Source of the DNA: Haematobia irritans
Taxonomy: Eukaryota; Arthropoda; Insecta; Diptera; Muscidae
Direction of reading: 5' to 3'
DNA length: 64,000 nucleotides
NCBI RefSeq assembly: GCF_050003625.1
Contig: NC_134398.1
Location: 21,924,622-21,988,621 of the forward strand
Positions within the stretch are counted from its first letter, which is position 1; the number at the start of each line of letters is the position of its first letter. Shown one piece after another: positions 22,475 to 33,700 of this stretch. A program made the position numbers and the translations under genes. The notes beneath the pieces were generated by a model. It searched no databases. It was not told where the DNA came from and saw only the letters and a program-made list of their open reading frames with translations.

Positions 22475-23225
22475 TAACTACTCAGGAAGTTCTTATAATT
22501 CAATTTATTTTATAATTCGCTTTTGTCTCTAATAGGTTATTTAAATTTTATCAAAAATAATATTAAATCCATTTTAGAAAATTTGCGAGTTTTTAAAAGT
22601 ATTTGGGATCAAACGTTTCAGACAAGCGTTAGAATGCATTCACTGAACAGTGAACCCATCAGGAAGAAACATTTTGGTTAATTTTAGAAAATTTGGATTA
22701 TTTTTGGAAAAATTAAACTAAGCAGTATTGCAAACGCTAACATCACGCTCATATCACAAAACTAAGTAAATATTTTTCGACAAATTCAAGAAAATTTATT
22801 AGACATAATTATTTTTTTTCTTGTAGTGTGAAGGAAAAAAAATTGGAGTTCGAAACGTAATAATTCCATGAATTAAAATAAAGTTAAATTAGCTTTAGTG
22901 AAATAGAGAGTTCGCTTTCTTTTGAGTGTTAACAATCATAAAAAATATATGAAAATTATTAATTTGGAAAAATATCACACAATTTTTTAATTCACATCCA
23001 AGGCATTGAATTCGGATCACACCTTAAAAAGTGATGCAAATTCAGTGCAACGGCTGTTGAAATGATGGACATCCGTCCTATGGCAAGCCCATGTTCAATT
23101 CATAGTTTCTGTGCCGATTTTGCAACACTTCCAGATCCATAAGGAACATTTACACTAATTTGTTGACGACGTTATAGTTAATTTTTTATACCACCATCCT
23201 ATGGACCTATGGTGATGGGTATAAA
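22475..23225 (+). repeat. Dispersed repeat E, copy 1 (no MITE insert)
   Basis: CTACTCAGGAAGTTCTTATA, ATCAAACGTTTCAGACAAGC, ATTCGGATCACACCTTAA, GTGCAACGGC and GGACATCCGTCCTATGGC, then CAAGCCCATGTT, all recur in order at 53785-54910. The copy at 53.8 kb carries an extra ~655-bp element right after CTCAGGAAGCTCTTT, which is absent here. The left part is cut off by element B2. Confidence 0.75.
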
Positions 23226-24925
23226 ACTGCTTGTTATACCAAAACAAACCACTGTTTATAAAGTATTAAAACAACATAAATTTAAAATTTCTGGACTATC
23301 AACATTTATATGGAATGTCTCATATGGCGCCATGTACATATAAATAATGCGAAAGTCAAAACTACTTTGGTTGATTTTTTTCTAATTTATTAACAATAAC
23401 CACAAAATGTATTCTAATGCTGTTAAGGTCGTAACAGTTCTACTATTAATAATTTTGAAGCATACCTTTAGGCTGAATTAATGACCACTATATACCAGAG
23501 GCTGTTATATTCATATCACCAAGAACGGTTAACACCACACAGTTAGATTTGAGACCCGTTAACAGTACTCTGTTATTAGCGTAAGTGTGTTGATGTTATA
23601 TTTAAATTTATTATAATGGGATTTATAGCCTGGCCAACAATTAAACCGGAAATTTTATACAATAAAAATATTTCGAATCAAAAGAAAAACCAACAAAAAC
23701 CAAGAATGGGAGATGTAAGAGAAGAAAAAAAATTATTGGATAAAAAAAAACGAAAATAAACAAGACAGGCGAAGTAAGCATTCTTATTAAAATGTAATTT
23801 TTTAGCTTTGATCTTTTGTTGAACTAAACTGGAGTGAGTGATCGAGTGAATGAAGTGAGGAAATCTATATATGGATCTGGTCATTGAAAGGAGAAATGCA
23901 TGTAATAACAACCATAGAAATGTGAATGTGAATCGAAATTGAAGTTAAAGTGAAGTTTTTGTGGCCAATGGATGTCAGACGGATGCCTTGCTGTTTACAA
24001 GGCTGCTTGTTGCCCTGTGTAATACAAGCCTGTTGATTGAATGACTTAATGACTTACTTCTTAAAACGGAAAGCATCTGTTTTTTATGAAATAGGAACTA
24101 ATTGCAAACAGAATTCTTGAAATGAAAGTTTTTTTTACCATGGCACAAAGACCAATTGGGAATAGGGCCTCTACGAATAGATAGATGAAGAAGTGGATGG
24201 TGGTGGTATTGGTCAATATTGTGGTTAAATTGAATGTTGTTGAACTCCTCCCATTGCACGAACAGGAAGAGTTTCCCTAAAAGCAGCTGAAGCCTTGTGG
24301 AATCACCACTCACCACCATCACTCAATTCGATTTGATTTAGTGGCCCATATTTTTGTTGGGATCACTGGAATATCGAATGTAAATAACCACAATTATAGT
24401 TGCATCAACACCTTCATTTACTATTGGGAGAGTGATCAATCGTTTGACGATAAATCGATTGATCTTTTGCCCCCTTAGAAGGTGGGGGTGGTGATTGGTG
24501 GGTAAACCACCCTCCTTCACTTCTTATTAAAATACATCAACCACATTGCTGATAGACCGAGAGACCACTACATCTACTACATCTCGTTTAGTTTGATGAC
24601 AATCTGAAGTGGTGACGATGAATGACAGTTGAGTTGTTGGTGTTATTGTGCTCCTATCATTGTCGTTTTGCTTTTGCGAAGCTTAAACCTCAATGGCCGC
24701 AATCATCAGTAGTCGCAAATCGGTGTTTTAATTTTATTGAGGAGATCCCATAACAAAATTTTAAAAATATTGAGGTTTTTATTTTGCCTTAATCCATTGT
24801 ATTGGGTTATAACACAGGGAGGTATTATCTTGTCATGCGAGCCTTATTAGGGGCCCGGGACTCAAATTCAGAGAAATAATGGTATTCTAACAGTTTTCTG
24901 TATATGGCCCATTTAACAGACCCTG
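23226..24925. other. Unique sequence, probable intron
   Basis: About 1.7 kb with no repeat or gene recognised. GC content is higher at 23900-24700, with short CACCACCATCA-type tracts (24302-24321) and opposing short frames that have no splice or domain support. Confidence 0.45.
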
Positions 24926-24929
24926 ACAA

Positions 24930-27900
24930 AAAATTTTGACAAAATGTTCTATAGAAACAAAATTTTGAATAAAATGTTCTATGGAAATAATTTTGATAAA
25001 ATTTCCTATAGAAAAAAAAATTTCACAAAATTTTCTATAGAAATAAAATTTTGAGATATTTTTCTACGGAAATAAAGTTTTGCAAAATTTCCTATAGAAA
25101 TAAAATTTTGAGAAAATATTCTACAGAAATAAAATTTTGACAAATTTTTTTTATAGAAATAACATTTTCAGAAAATTTTTAATAGAAATAAAATTTTTAT
25201 AAACTTTTCTATAGAAATAAAATTTTGAGAAATTTGTCGATAGAAATAAAGTTTTGAGAACATTTTCTATAGAAATAAAATTTTTACCAAATTTTCTATA
25301 GAAATTAGAATTTGACAAAATTTTCTATAGAAATAAAGTTTTGGAAAAATGTTCTATGGAAATAAAAATTTGGCAAAATTTCCTATAGAAAAAAAAATTC
25401 AATAAAGTTTTGACAAAGTTTTCTATAGAAATAATATTTGGAATAAAATGTTCTATGGAAATAAAGTTTTGACAAAATCTCCTATAGAAATAAAATTTTG
25501 AGAAAATTTTCTATAGAAATAAAATTTTTAGAAAATATTCTACAGAAATAAAATTTTGACAATTTTTTTTTATAGAAATGACATTTTGAGAAAATGTTCC
25601 ATAAAAATAAAATTTTGATTAAAGTTTAAAGAAATAAAATTTTGTCAAAATTGTCTAAAGAAATGAAATTTTGACTAATACAATTTTCTATAGAAATAAA
25701 AATTTGACAAAATTTTCTTAAGAAATAAAATTTTGACAAAATTTTCTTAAGAAATCAAATATTGACCAAGTTTTCGATAAAAATTTTACAAAATTTAGTA
25801 TACACATAAAAGTTTTAAAAATTTTCTATAGATAAAATGAAAATAAAATAAAATTTTTACAAAATTTTCAATCGAAATAAAATGTTGACATAATATTCAA
25901 TAAAAATTAAATTTTGACAAATTTTTCTATAGAAATAAAATTTTTGTGAAAATTTGCTATAGAACAAAATTTGGACAAAATTTTCTATAGAAATAATATT
26001 TTGACAAAATTTTTTATAGAAATAAAATTTTGACAAAATTTCCCATAGAAATAAAATTTGGCAACATTTTTTATAGAAGTAAAATTTTAAGAAAATTTTG
26101 ACAAAATTTCCAATAGGAATAACATTTTCTATAGCAATGAAATTTTTAAAAATTTTTCTATAGAAATAAAATTTTGAAAATTTTTTCTATAGAAATAAAA
26201 TTTTGACAAAATTTTTTATAGAAATAAAATGTAGACAAAATTTTCTATACAAATAAAATTTTGACAAAATTTTCTATACAAATAAGAAATAATAATTTTG
26301 ACAAACTTTTCTATAGAAATAAAATGTTGACAAAATTTCCAATAGAAATAAAATTTTGACAAAATTTTCGATACAAATAAAATTTTGACAAAATTTTCGA
26401 TAGAAATAAAATGTTCACGAAATTTTCTATACAAATAAAATTTTGAAAAAATTTCCTACAGAAATAAAGTTTTGAGAAAATTTTCGATAGAAATAAAATT
26501 TTTGATAGAAATAAAATTTTGAGAAAATTTTCGATAGAAATAAAATTTTGAGAAAATTTTCGATTGAAATAAAATTTTGAGAAAATTTTCGATAGAAATA
26601 AAATTTTAAGAAAATTTTCTATAGAAATAAAATTTTGAGAAAATTTTCTAAGGAAATAAAATATCCTACAGCAATAAAATTTTGACAAAGTTTTCTATAG
26701 AAATAACATTTTGAATAAAATTTTCTATAGAAATAAAATTTTGAAAGAATTTTCTATGGAAATAAAATTTTGAGAAAAATTCTTTACAAATAAATTTTTG
26801 AGAAAATATTCTATAGAAATAACATTTTGAGATAATTTTCGATAGAAATAAATTTTTGACAAAATTTCCAAAATAGAAATACAATTTTGATAAAATTTTC
26901 TATAGAAATAAAATTTTGAAAGAATTTTCTATGGAAATAAAATTTTGAAAAAATTCTATAGAAATAAATTTTTGAGATAATATTCTATAGAAATAACATT
27001 TGGAGAAAATTTTCGATAGAAATAAATTTTTGACAAAATTTCCAAAATAGAAATACAATTTTGATAAAATTTTCTATAGAAATAAAATTTTGACAAAATT
27101 GTCTATAGAAATGAAATTTTGACAAAATTTTCTATAGAAACAAAACCAAGTTTTCTATACAAATAAATATTTTACAAAATGTAATATACAAATAAAATTT
27201 TGTCAAAATTTTCTATAGAAATAAAATTTTGTCAAAATTTTCTATAGAAATAAAATTTTTACAAAATTTTCAATAGAAATAAAATTTTGAGAAAATTTTC
27301 GATAGAAATAAAATGTTCACGAAATTTTCTATACAAATAAAATTTCGACAAAACTTCCTATATAAATAAAATTCGACAAACTTTTCTATAGAAATAAAAT
27401 TTTGACAAAATTTTCGATAGAAATAAAATTTTGAGAAAATTTTCTATAGAAATAAAATTAAAAAAAAAAAATTTTATGGAAATAAAAATTTTACAAGATT
27501 TTCTAAGGAATTAAAATTGTCTATAGCAATAAAATTTTGACAAAGTTTTCTATAGAAATAACATTTTTAATAAAATTTTCTATAGAAATAAAATTTTGAA
27601 AGAATTTCCTATGGAAATAAAATTTTGCGAAAAAATCTGTAGAAATAAATTTTTGAGAAAATTTTCTATAGAAATAACATTTTGAGAAAATTTTCTATAG
27701 AAATAAATTTTTGACAAAATTGTCTATAGAAATGAAATTTTGACATAATATTCTATAAAAACAAAATTTCGACAAATTTTTCTATAGAAATCAAATTTTT
27801 GTGAAAATTTTCTGTAGAATAAAATTTGGACAAAATTTTCAATAGAAATAATATTTTGACAAAATTTTCTATAGAAATAAATTTTTGACAAAACTTTCTA

Positions 27901-28820
27901 TTTGAGAAAATTTTCGATAGAAGTAAAATTTTTTACAATGTTTTTTTTGACAAAATTGTCTATAGAAATAAAATTTTGACAAAATTTTCTATAGAAATAA
28001 AAATTTTGACAAAATTTTCTATAGAAATAAAATTTTGACAAAATTTTCTATAGAAATAAAATGTAAACAAAATTACCTATGGAAATGAAATGTTGACAAA
28101 CTTTTCTATAGAAATAAAATTTTGAGAAAATTGTGGTTAGAATAAATAATGACAAAATTTTCTATAGAAATAAAATTTTGACAAAATTTTCTATAGAAAT
28201 AAAAATTTGACAACATTTTCTAAAGAAATAAAATTTTAAAAACAATTTTCAATAGAAATAAAATTGTGAAAGAATTTTCTATGGAAATAAAATTTTGACA
28301 AAATTTCCAATAGAAATAAAATGTTGACAAAATTTCCCATAGAAATAAAATTTTGACAAAATTTCCAGTAGAAATAAAATTTTGATAAAATTTTCTATAG
28401 AAATAAAATTTTAACAAAATTTTCTAAAGAAATAAAATTTTGAGAACAATTTTCGATAGAAATAAAATTGTGAAAGAATTTTCTATGGAAATAAAATTTT
28501 GACAAAATTTCCCATCGAAATAAAATTTAACTAAAATTTTCTAAAGAAATAAAATTTTATCTAAAATTTTCTAAAGAAATAAAATTTTGAGAAAAACTTT
28601 CTTTTGAAATAAAATGTTGATAAAATTTTGTACAGAAATAAAATTTTGGCCAAATTTTTTATAGAAAAAAAATTGTGAGAAAATTTTCGATAGAAATAAA
28701 ATTTTGACAAAATTTCCAATAGAAATAAAAATTTTTAAAATTTTCCTATAGAAATAAAATGTTTGTGAAAATTTGCTATAGAAATAAAATTTTGACAAAA
28801 TTTTCTATAGTAATAAATTT
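24930..28820 (+). repeat. S1 satellite array, long and diverged
   Basis: About 3.9 kb of forward 29-bp units. Higher-order copies are visible: a block AATAACATTTTGAATAAAAT, then GAAAGAATTTTCTATGGAAA, appears near 26700 and 27550 (a diverged one near 26890), and a block TAAAATTGTGAAAGAATTTT near 28262 and 28468. Numerous minus-strand frames (KFYFYRKFCQNFISIENF) are satellite translations. Confidence 0.95.
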
Positions 28821-28842
28821 GAATGAATGAATGTGAATGAAA

Positions 28843-28994
28843 TTTCATTCACGCACATTCACGAAGCAAAATGTTTATTCACGCACGCTCACGCACGATT
28901 TGTTTGGTAGCCACTCACGTTCACGCACGTTCACGAAATGAAAACTGGTACTCACGCACGAACTATTCCTAAAGACTCACGCAAGATTCACGAT
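28843..28994 (-). mobile_element. Fragment of the CACG-rich hAT MITE
   Basis: TTCACGCACGCTCACGCACG, then ATTTGTTTGGTAGCCACTCA and further CACGCAC-type repeats, match the inverted internal part of the complete MITE at 61652-62202 (TACCAAACAATATCGTGCG). Both termini are missing. It is cut by the LINE tail at 29003. Confidence 0.65.
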
Positions 28995-29371
28995 AATTAA
29001 CGGTAGGTTAGGTTAGGTTGTAGAGGATGACATCAATTTTTGTGTTGAATTGATGTCCGCTTAGACTAGTATTGGTCCATTGTGATTCCTCGATGTGATC
29101 TTTCAATCTCCTTCCTTCTGATGCGGTCCGCCTTGTCCCAGAACTTCCACCTGCTCGTTTTCTTTAAAAGAAATCTCAGAACAACCAGCCAGAGGCCCTG
29201 ATGAATGCAAGTATGTTCCTTAAGGTGTACTCCCGCAGATAAGTGAGAGCCTGAAAGAAAAAGGAGCCCAGTATCTTGTTTCTTCTAAGGGATAAAGCTG
29301 GACACAATGGTACGAGTCCTTCGTAACTTCCGGGTCCAGACACCATCTACAGATATCATCGTCTTTACGTC

Positions 29372-30025
29372 CTATCTTACCATGTGTTTCCCACGTGTGT
29401 TATGTCCTCTTATGATACGAATCAATGGCCGCAATTCTTCTCTGTTCATCGACATCAAAATTTCGCAGTTCCTACGCTTCTTTTCGTCCCATATAAACTT
29501 GGTTTGCTCGCAACCATCCGAAGAGACCCAGCGCCTTCGCCATAGTTCATCATATTTTACCTCTATCCTGTAATGATAAGAAGATAGTGGAGGAAAAACG
29601 TCCGCTAGGACATTATTCGTTCCACGAGCGCTCTCCTTAGCCAGCACACCCGCTTCCTCATTTCCTATTATCCCATAGTGCCTAGGTACCCAGTACAGAG
29701 TTATACGAGTATTATGCTGTTCAGTGAGAACCTTGAGTTCTCTACAACAGCGGCTGACTACCTTAGACCTTAGGTCAGCACTGCACAATGCTTTTATAGC
29801 TGCCTGGTTGTCGATGAAGAAGCTGATATCGCTTCTGAATAACGGCCTTATCAACAGCGACTCAGCAGCCTTTGTGATCGCAGAAATCTCAGCCTGACAA
29901 ATACTGCAATCACTATCCATGGTGTAAGACTCCCTTATCCCCAGTTCACTACAATAGATTCCGCCATCTTTGATCCGTCCGTATACATGTTCACGGTTCC
30001 GAAGGGTATCCCCCTGTCTTCCCAC
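29372..30025 (-). pseudogene. LINE RNase H domain and C-terminus, frameshifted
   Basis: The frame carries GGIYCSELGIRESYT, CQAEISAI (catalytic Glu), SFFIDNQAAIKAL (catalytic Asp), and LYWVPRHYGIIGNEEAG. It ends after a Trp/Arg-rich tail. The first RNase H Asp (MYTDGSK) lies in the upstream frame (29935-30489), so a frameshift just after DGSK separates it from the rest. The usual VPGH is VPRH, and the GNExAD aspartate is replaced (GNEEAG). These changes make it inactive. Confidence 0.85.
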
Positions 30026-30489
30026 TCCTCTATGCTTGGTATATTATATGTCGGTTTGTGATGATAAACATGCTCCCTGGCCATATGGTCCGTCTCTCTA
30101 TACTGCCCGGCCAGAATTTCAGTATGCTTGCAGGCTGTCCTCTCCAGCGTGTTCAAGCTCTTAAGTCTCAGAAGTGTCAGTTCTGCCGTCTTCCTTACGT
30201 GTAAATCGAGTGGTATAACTCCCATCAGTACACCCAAAGCGGCAGTGACTGTGATCCTCCTAGCGCCTGTCATATCAATAAGTGCAGTCCTATTTATTCT
30301 CGACATATGATTTTGGTGTCTCACGATTGTCCACCAAACATGACAACCATATGTGGCCACAGGTCTTACAATCGCGGTATAAAGCCAGCCAAAAAGAGAA
30401 GGCCTCATTCCCCATCTTTGCCCGACAAATTTCTGACACGAGTATAATGCCGCATAGACCCTCTTTATGCGATCCGCAGTATTCTCCAT
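29935..30489 (-). pseudogene. LINE reverse transcriptase C-terminal (thumb) region
   Basis: Contains IKRVYAALYSCQKFVGQRWG, PSLFGWLYTAIVRPVATYGC and HVWW, the well-known end of non-LTR reverse transcriptase, followed by the linker (RMSRINRTALIDMTGARR-like) and MYTDGSK at the start of RNase H. Upstream in the same frame, past a stop at ~30492, the motifs GKTDLVLITRRRKV and SARYLGVLLDSKLN are readable to ~30640. The catalytic YADD region is missing owing to 5' truncation. Confidence 0.85.
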
Positions 30490-30643
30490 CTAGTTCAGTT
30501 TGGAATCCAAAAGAACTCCCAGGTACCTTGCTGATTTCGAGAGGGTCAACTTCGTGCCCTGGAATTAAGGAGACTTGTAACCGATAACCTTTCTTCTCCT
30601 GGTGATCAGTACCAAGTCCGTCTTTCCGGGAAAGAGGAAAGGT

Positions 30644-31940
30644 AACAAAATTAATAAATAGGATATAGTTCGACAGCTAAATAAAATTCAGTTATCATAT
30701 CGGAAAGAATTAAATCTTGATTTTTTTGTGAGCGTGATTTTGCAGAAATTTTATTCATTTTATTAAGGGCCCTACAAAATTGTTGGGGCCTTCAAAATTA
30801 ATAACACTCCTAAAATATAATAGCCTTACGTGGGTTTTCTGGCATTTACTTCATATCTGAAGAGGAGTAAAAAATTACAAAAAAAAAAAAAAAAAAATAA
30901 AAGCATGGAAATCATCTTGAAACACTCAGTGGCAAAATAATCACGAAATTACAAAAAAAAAAACGAAACTTCAAAATACCCACAAAATCCCCCCCAAAAA
31001 GGTGTCTCTTATAGCTTTTTTCCCCCGTCGTTGTTTGCGAAATATATTTCATTAGAAATTTTATCAACTTCCTTGACATTGATAGCTTTATTATGCCCTC
31101 GCACTAAAGCTTTCAGACTAGTCAAGAGACATGTTTAGTTTCCAGACATGCTGCGCAGAATCGACCGTTGTTGCTCCTGTCGATTGTGGTATAGCCATTC
31201 TTCTTGTCATCATCACCTCTGTCGTTGCCATACGATACCTTCAAAAATTTATCAACCACATGTCTTTTGTATGTCTTTATTACGACTGTGGTCGTTGTCT
31301 CCAATTTTCGATGGTTTCTTGTTTTTGGGTCTGGAATACGAAATCTCCCAATCGAAAGTTTTACTTTAAGTTGAGTTGTGGTTGAGGGTGTTTTCTTAAA
31401 GGCGACATAATGTAGTGTCATTATTTTGATGTTGATTTGGTTTTGTGTTGCACTTTGGAAGCCACATTTTCGCTCCATCATCATCAGCATCACGGCCATC
31501 AGCGTCATCTTTGGGGTGACATGAATGCCGATAAAGCTGAAGGTGTCGGTCGGAAGCTTTTCATCTTGTGTAAAACAATGGCAGTTTGTGTTATTTGTAA
31601 TTTATGCTAAGTGCTGGTCATTTTGTTGTTGTTTTTTTTTTTTGTTTTTTGTGTTGCAATTCAGAGTGAAATTTTGCACGTTGGAAAAAAATGGAATTGT
31701 ATATAATATTCAGATAAATTATATATGGATCATCCACAGAAAAAATATCTATATATATTTTTTTAATCAAATAAAATCTTAATTGAAATTGAAAATATTT
31801 TCAATTAATATAATAATTAATTCTTTTAGTTTTTCTTGATTTAGACAACAATTAATCACACACGAAAAATAACTTCTTCTTGTCCGAATGGCGTGTCAAT
31901 TAATCGCAGATACTTTCCAGCAAAAAAGCGTCGCCAAAAA
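30644..31940. other. Unique AT-rich sequence
   Basis: No repeat family is recognised. Poly(A) tracts are at 30879-30900 and 30950-30964. The part 31080-31680 is less AT-rich and has overlapping frames on both strands with no splice or domain support. Confidence 0.4.
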
Positions 31941-31944
31941 ATTT

Positions 31945-32045
31945 TCACTAACATTGAATCATCCACCATTTTTGGTAGAATTCTACCAAAAATTGTAGAT
32001 TTTTTACTGTTTGGTAGAATTCTTGATGTTTTGGTAGACTTTGCA
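31945..32045. repeat. S1 boundary module with 24-bp palindrome
   Basis: A perfect 24-bp palindrome, TTTTTGGTAGAA followed by TTCTACCAAAAA, lies at 31969-31992. It is followed by GTAGATTTTTTACTGTTTGG and a second TAGAATTC. The inverted counterpart is at 4540-4605. It directly precedes a forward S1 block. Confidence 0.65.
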
Positions 32046-32285
32046 AACAATTTTATCAAAATTCTCTATAAAACTAAAATTTGGACAACATTTTCTATAG
32101 AAATACAATTTTGACAAAATTTTCCATTGAAATACAATTATGACAAAATTTTTTATAGAAATAAAATGTTGACAAAATTTTTAATAGAAATAAATTTTAA
32201 CAAAATTTTCTATAAAAATAAAATTTTTTTGTTGTTTGTTTTGACAAAATTTTCTATAGAAATAAAATTTTCACAAAATTTCCAT
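32046..32285 (+). repeat. S1 satellite block
   Basis: About eight forward 29-bp units, moderately diverged, starting after the palindromic boundary module. Confidence 0.88.
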
Positions 32286-32287
32286 CC

Positions 32288-32700
32288 AAGTCAGTTTCGA
32301 ATATAGCGACGATATAGCCATAAATTACACGTTACGACCTTTCTTCTGATACAAAAATAGCCTGGGCAGGATTGCACAGTGGAACATTTTTCTTTATATT
32401 TCGGACGTAGTTTGCATTTTTGACAAAATCGGACAAAACACAAATTTCTGGATTGGTATTGAATATAGAAACCTTTAAGCCATAAAGTCACGCCCTTTCT
32501 CCCGATACCTGGGCAGGATTGCGCAGAGGGACATTTTTCCTTATATTAATCCATTCACGTTAGTATTTTTCCACTAAATTGGGCAAAACACATTTTTCTG
32601 GATTGGTTTCGAATATAGCGACCATATATCCAGAAAGTACACGTTGCGCCCTTTCTCCTGATACCAAAAATATCCTGGGCAGGATTGTACAGTGGCCCGA
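32288..32700 (+). repeat. Tandem repeat G, ~155-bp unit, 2.7 copies
   Basis: GTTTCGAATATAGCGACGAT (32294), GTATTGAATATAGAAACC (32456) and GTTTCGAATATAGCGACCAT (32607) start successive units. Each carries a (C/G)CCTTTCT(T/C)C(T/C)GATAC motif and CCTGGGCAGGATTG(C/T)(A/G)CAG. No element termini were identified. The unit length is close to that of the tandem units in families A and B, but the sequence is different. Confidence 0.75.
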
Positions 32701-32994
32701 TATTTTAAAAAAGCAAGGATCCATTTGTGCGGTTTAATTTCTACAATATCTCAATCTTTATTGTGTTTTTGATCTATGTGACCTCCTGGCCTTTGTTATG
32801 GTGTCAAATTTGTCGCTTAGTTAATTTATTATTGGTCAAAAGTAGTCAAAATATATATAACCGTTTTTTTGTCGCCTTAGCATAACTCAATTAACCCATT
32901 CGGTGCGCTGCTAAATCTGTCTGGTTTGTGTCTTAGCTGAAGATAGCACATAATTTTCTATAGAAATAAAATTTTGTTGTTGTTTTTTTGATTT
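32701..32994. other. Unique sequence with a short S1 remnant
   Basis: AT-rich spacer. A partial S1 monomer (TTTTCTATAGAAATAAAATT) is at 32952-32971, just before the foldback element. Confidence 0.4.
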
Positions 32995-33535
32995 CAGCTT
33001 AAAACCATACATTGACTAAACTACAAGTGTAGCTTAACCAACAGAGGAAAAGAATGTTTGTCAAATTTATGTGGGCAAAGCCCTATAGACTGCAAGATGG
33101 TTGGATGGACGCACGTTTCGGAATTACCAGCATCCTCTACTTGCAGCAAAACGATCAACCAATTATCAGAATAAAGTCAGGCAGTTCATTAAACCCAACA
33201 ATAAACCACACTTGAACATTCCGAAAAAAGAAAAAGAGAGATGTTTCTACGAATTTATTTCGGCATAAGCCGGCTATCAATGTAAAGCCTTTTTCGGAAG
33301 GTTCAAGTGTGGTTTATTGTTGGGTTTAATGAACTGCCTGAATTTATTCTGATAATTGGTTGATAGTTTTGCTGCAAGTAGAGGATGCTGATGAGGAATG
33401 TGGTAATTCCGAAACGTGCGTCCATCCAACCATCTTGCAGTCTATAGGGCTTTGCCCAAATAAATTTGACAAACATTATTTTCCTCTGTTGGTTAAGCTA
33501 CACTTGTAGTTTAGTCAATGTATGGTTTTAAGCTG
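32995..33535. mobile_element. Complete foldback element D (~240-bp inverted arms)
   Basis: The left arm begins TTCAGCTTAAAACCATACAT and the right arm ends ATGTATGGTTTTAAGCTGAA. The arms (about 32995-33234 and 33281-33535) are inverted copies over their whole length with a few mismatches, around a short asymmetric centre containing CGGCATAAGCCGG. It is non-coding. A half copy is at 12091-12455. It looks like a foldback/long-TIR MITE inserted within S1 sequence; the superfamily is not evident because no clear target duplication was seen. Confidence 0.85.
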
Positions 33536-33536
33536 A

Positions 33537-33700
33537 ATTTTTATATAGAAATAAAATTTTGTCAAAATTTTCTATAGAAATACATTTTTGACAAAATTTT
33601 GTATTATTGTATTGTATTTTCTAAAGAAATAAAATTTTGACAAAATTTTCGATGGAAATATAAAATTTTGATAAAATTTTCAATGGCACTAAAATTTTGG
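33537..33700 (+). repeat. S1 satellite block at family A junction
   Basis: Forward S1 units ending AAAATTTTGGTAGG, where family A sequence starts. Confidence 0.85.

Larger units (their letters stand above)
29003..30643 (-). mobile_element. 5'-truncated LINE with RNase H domain
   Basis: On the minus strand the element starts inside reverse transcriptase (~30643) and ends at 29003 with the repeat tail AACCTAACCTAACCTACC. The 3' part (29003-29371) is untranslated. Truncation at the 5' end plus a simple-repeat 3' tail is typical of target-primed reverse transcription. Possession of an RNase H domain places it among I/Loa-like clades and not jockey; exact clade not determined. Confidence 0.85.

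Noticed and set aside
24098..24520. Two minus-strand frames with His-rich peptides
   Set aside because: The His runs come from a CACCATCA-type tract. There is no family resemblance and no splice support.
24930..28820. S1 arrays as CRISPR-like arrays
   Set aside because: There are no unique spacers between repeats, the units are contiguous, and the host is a eukaryote.
29003..29022. GGTTAGGTTAGGTT as an insect telomere (TTAGG) repeat
   Set aside because: It is only a few units long and sits exactly at the 3' end of a LINE. The SINE tail has the same motif. Flies also lack TTAGG telomeres.
31122..31508. 128-codon minus-strand frame
   Set aside because: Low-complexity peptide (MMLTLMAVMLMMME-like start, T/K-rich) with two overlapping plus-strand frames. 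No domain is recognised.
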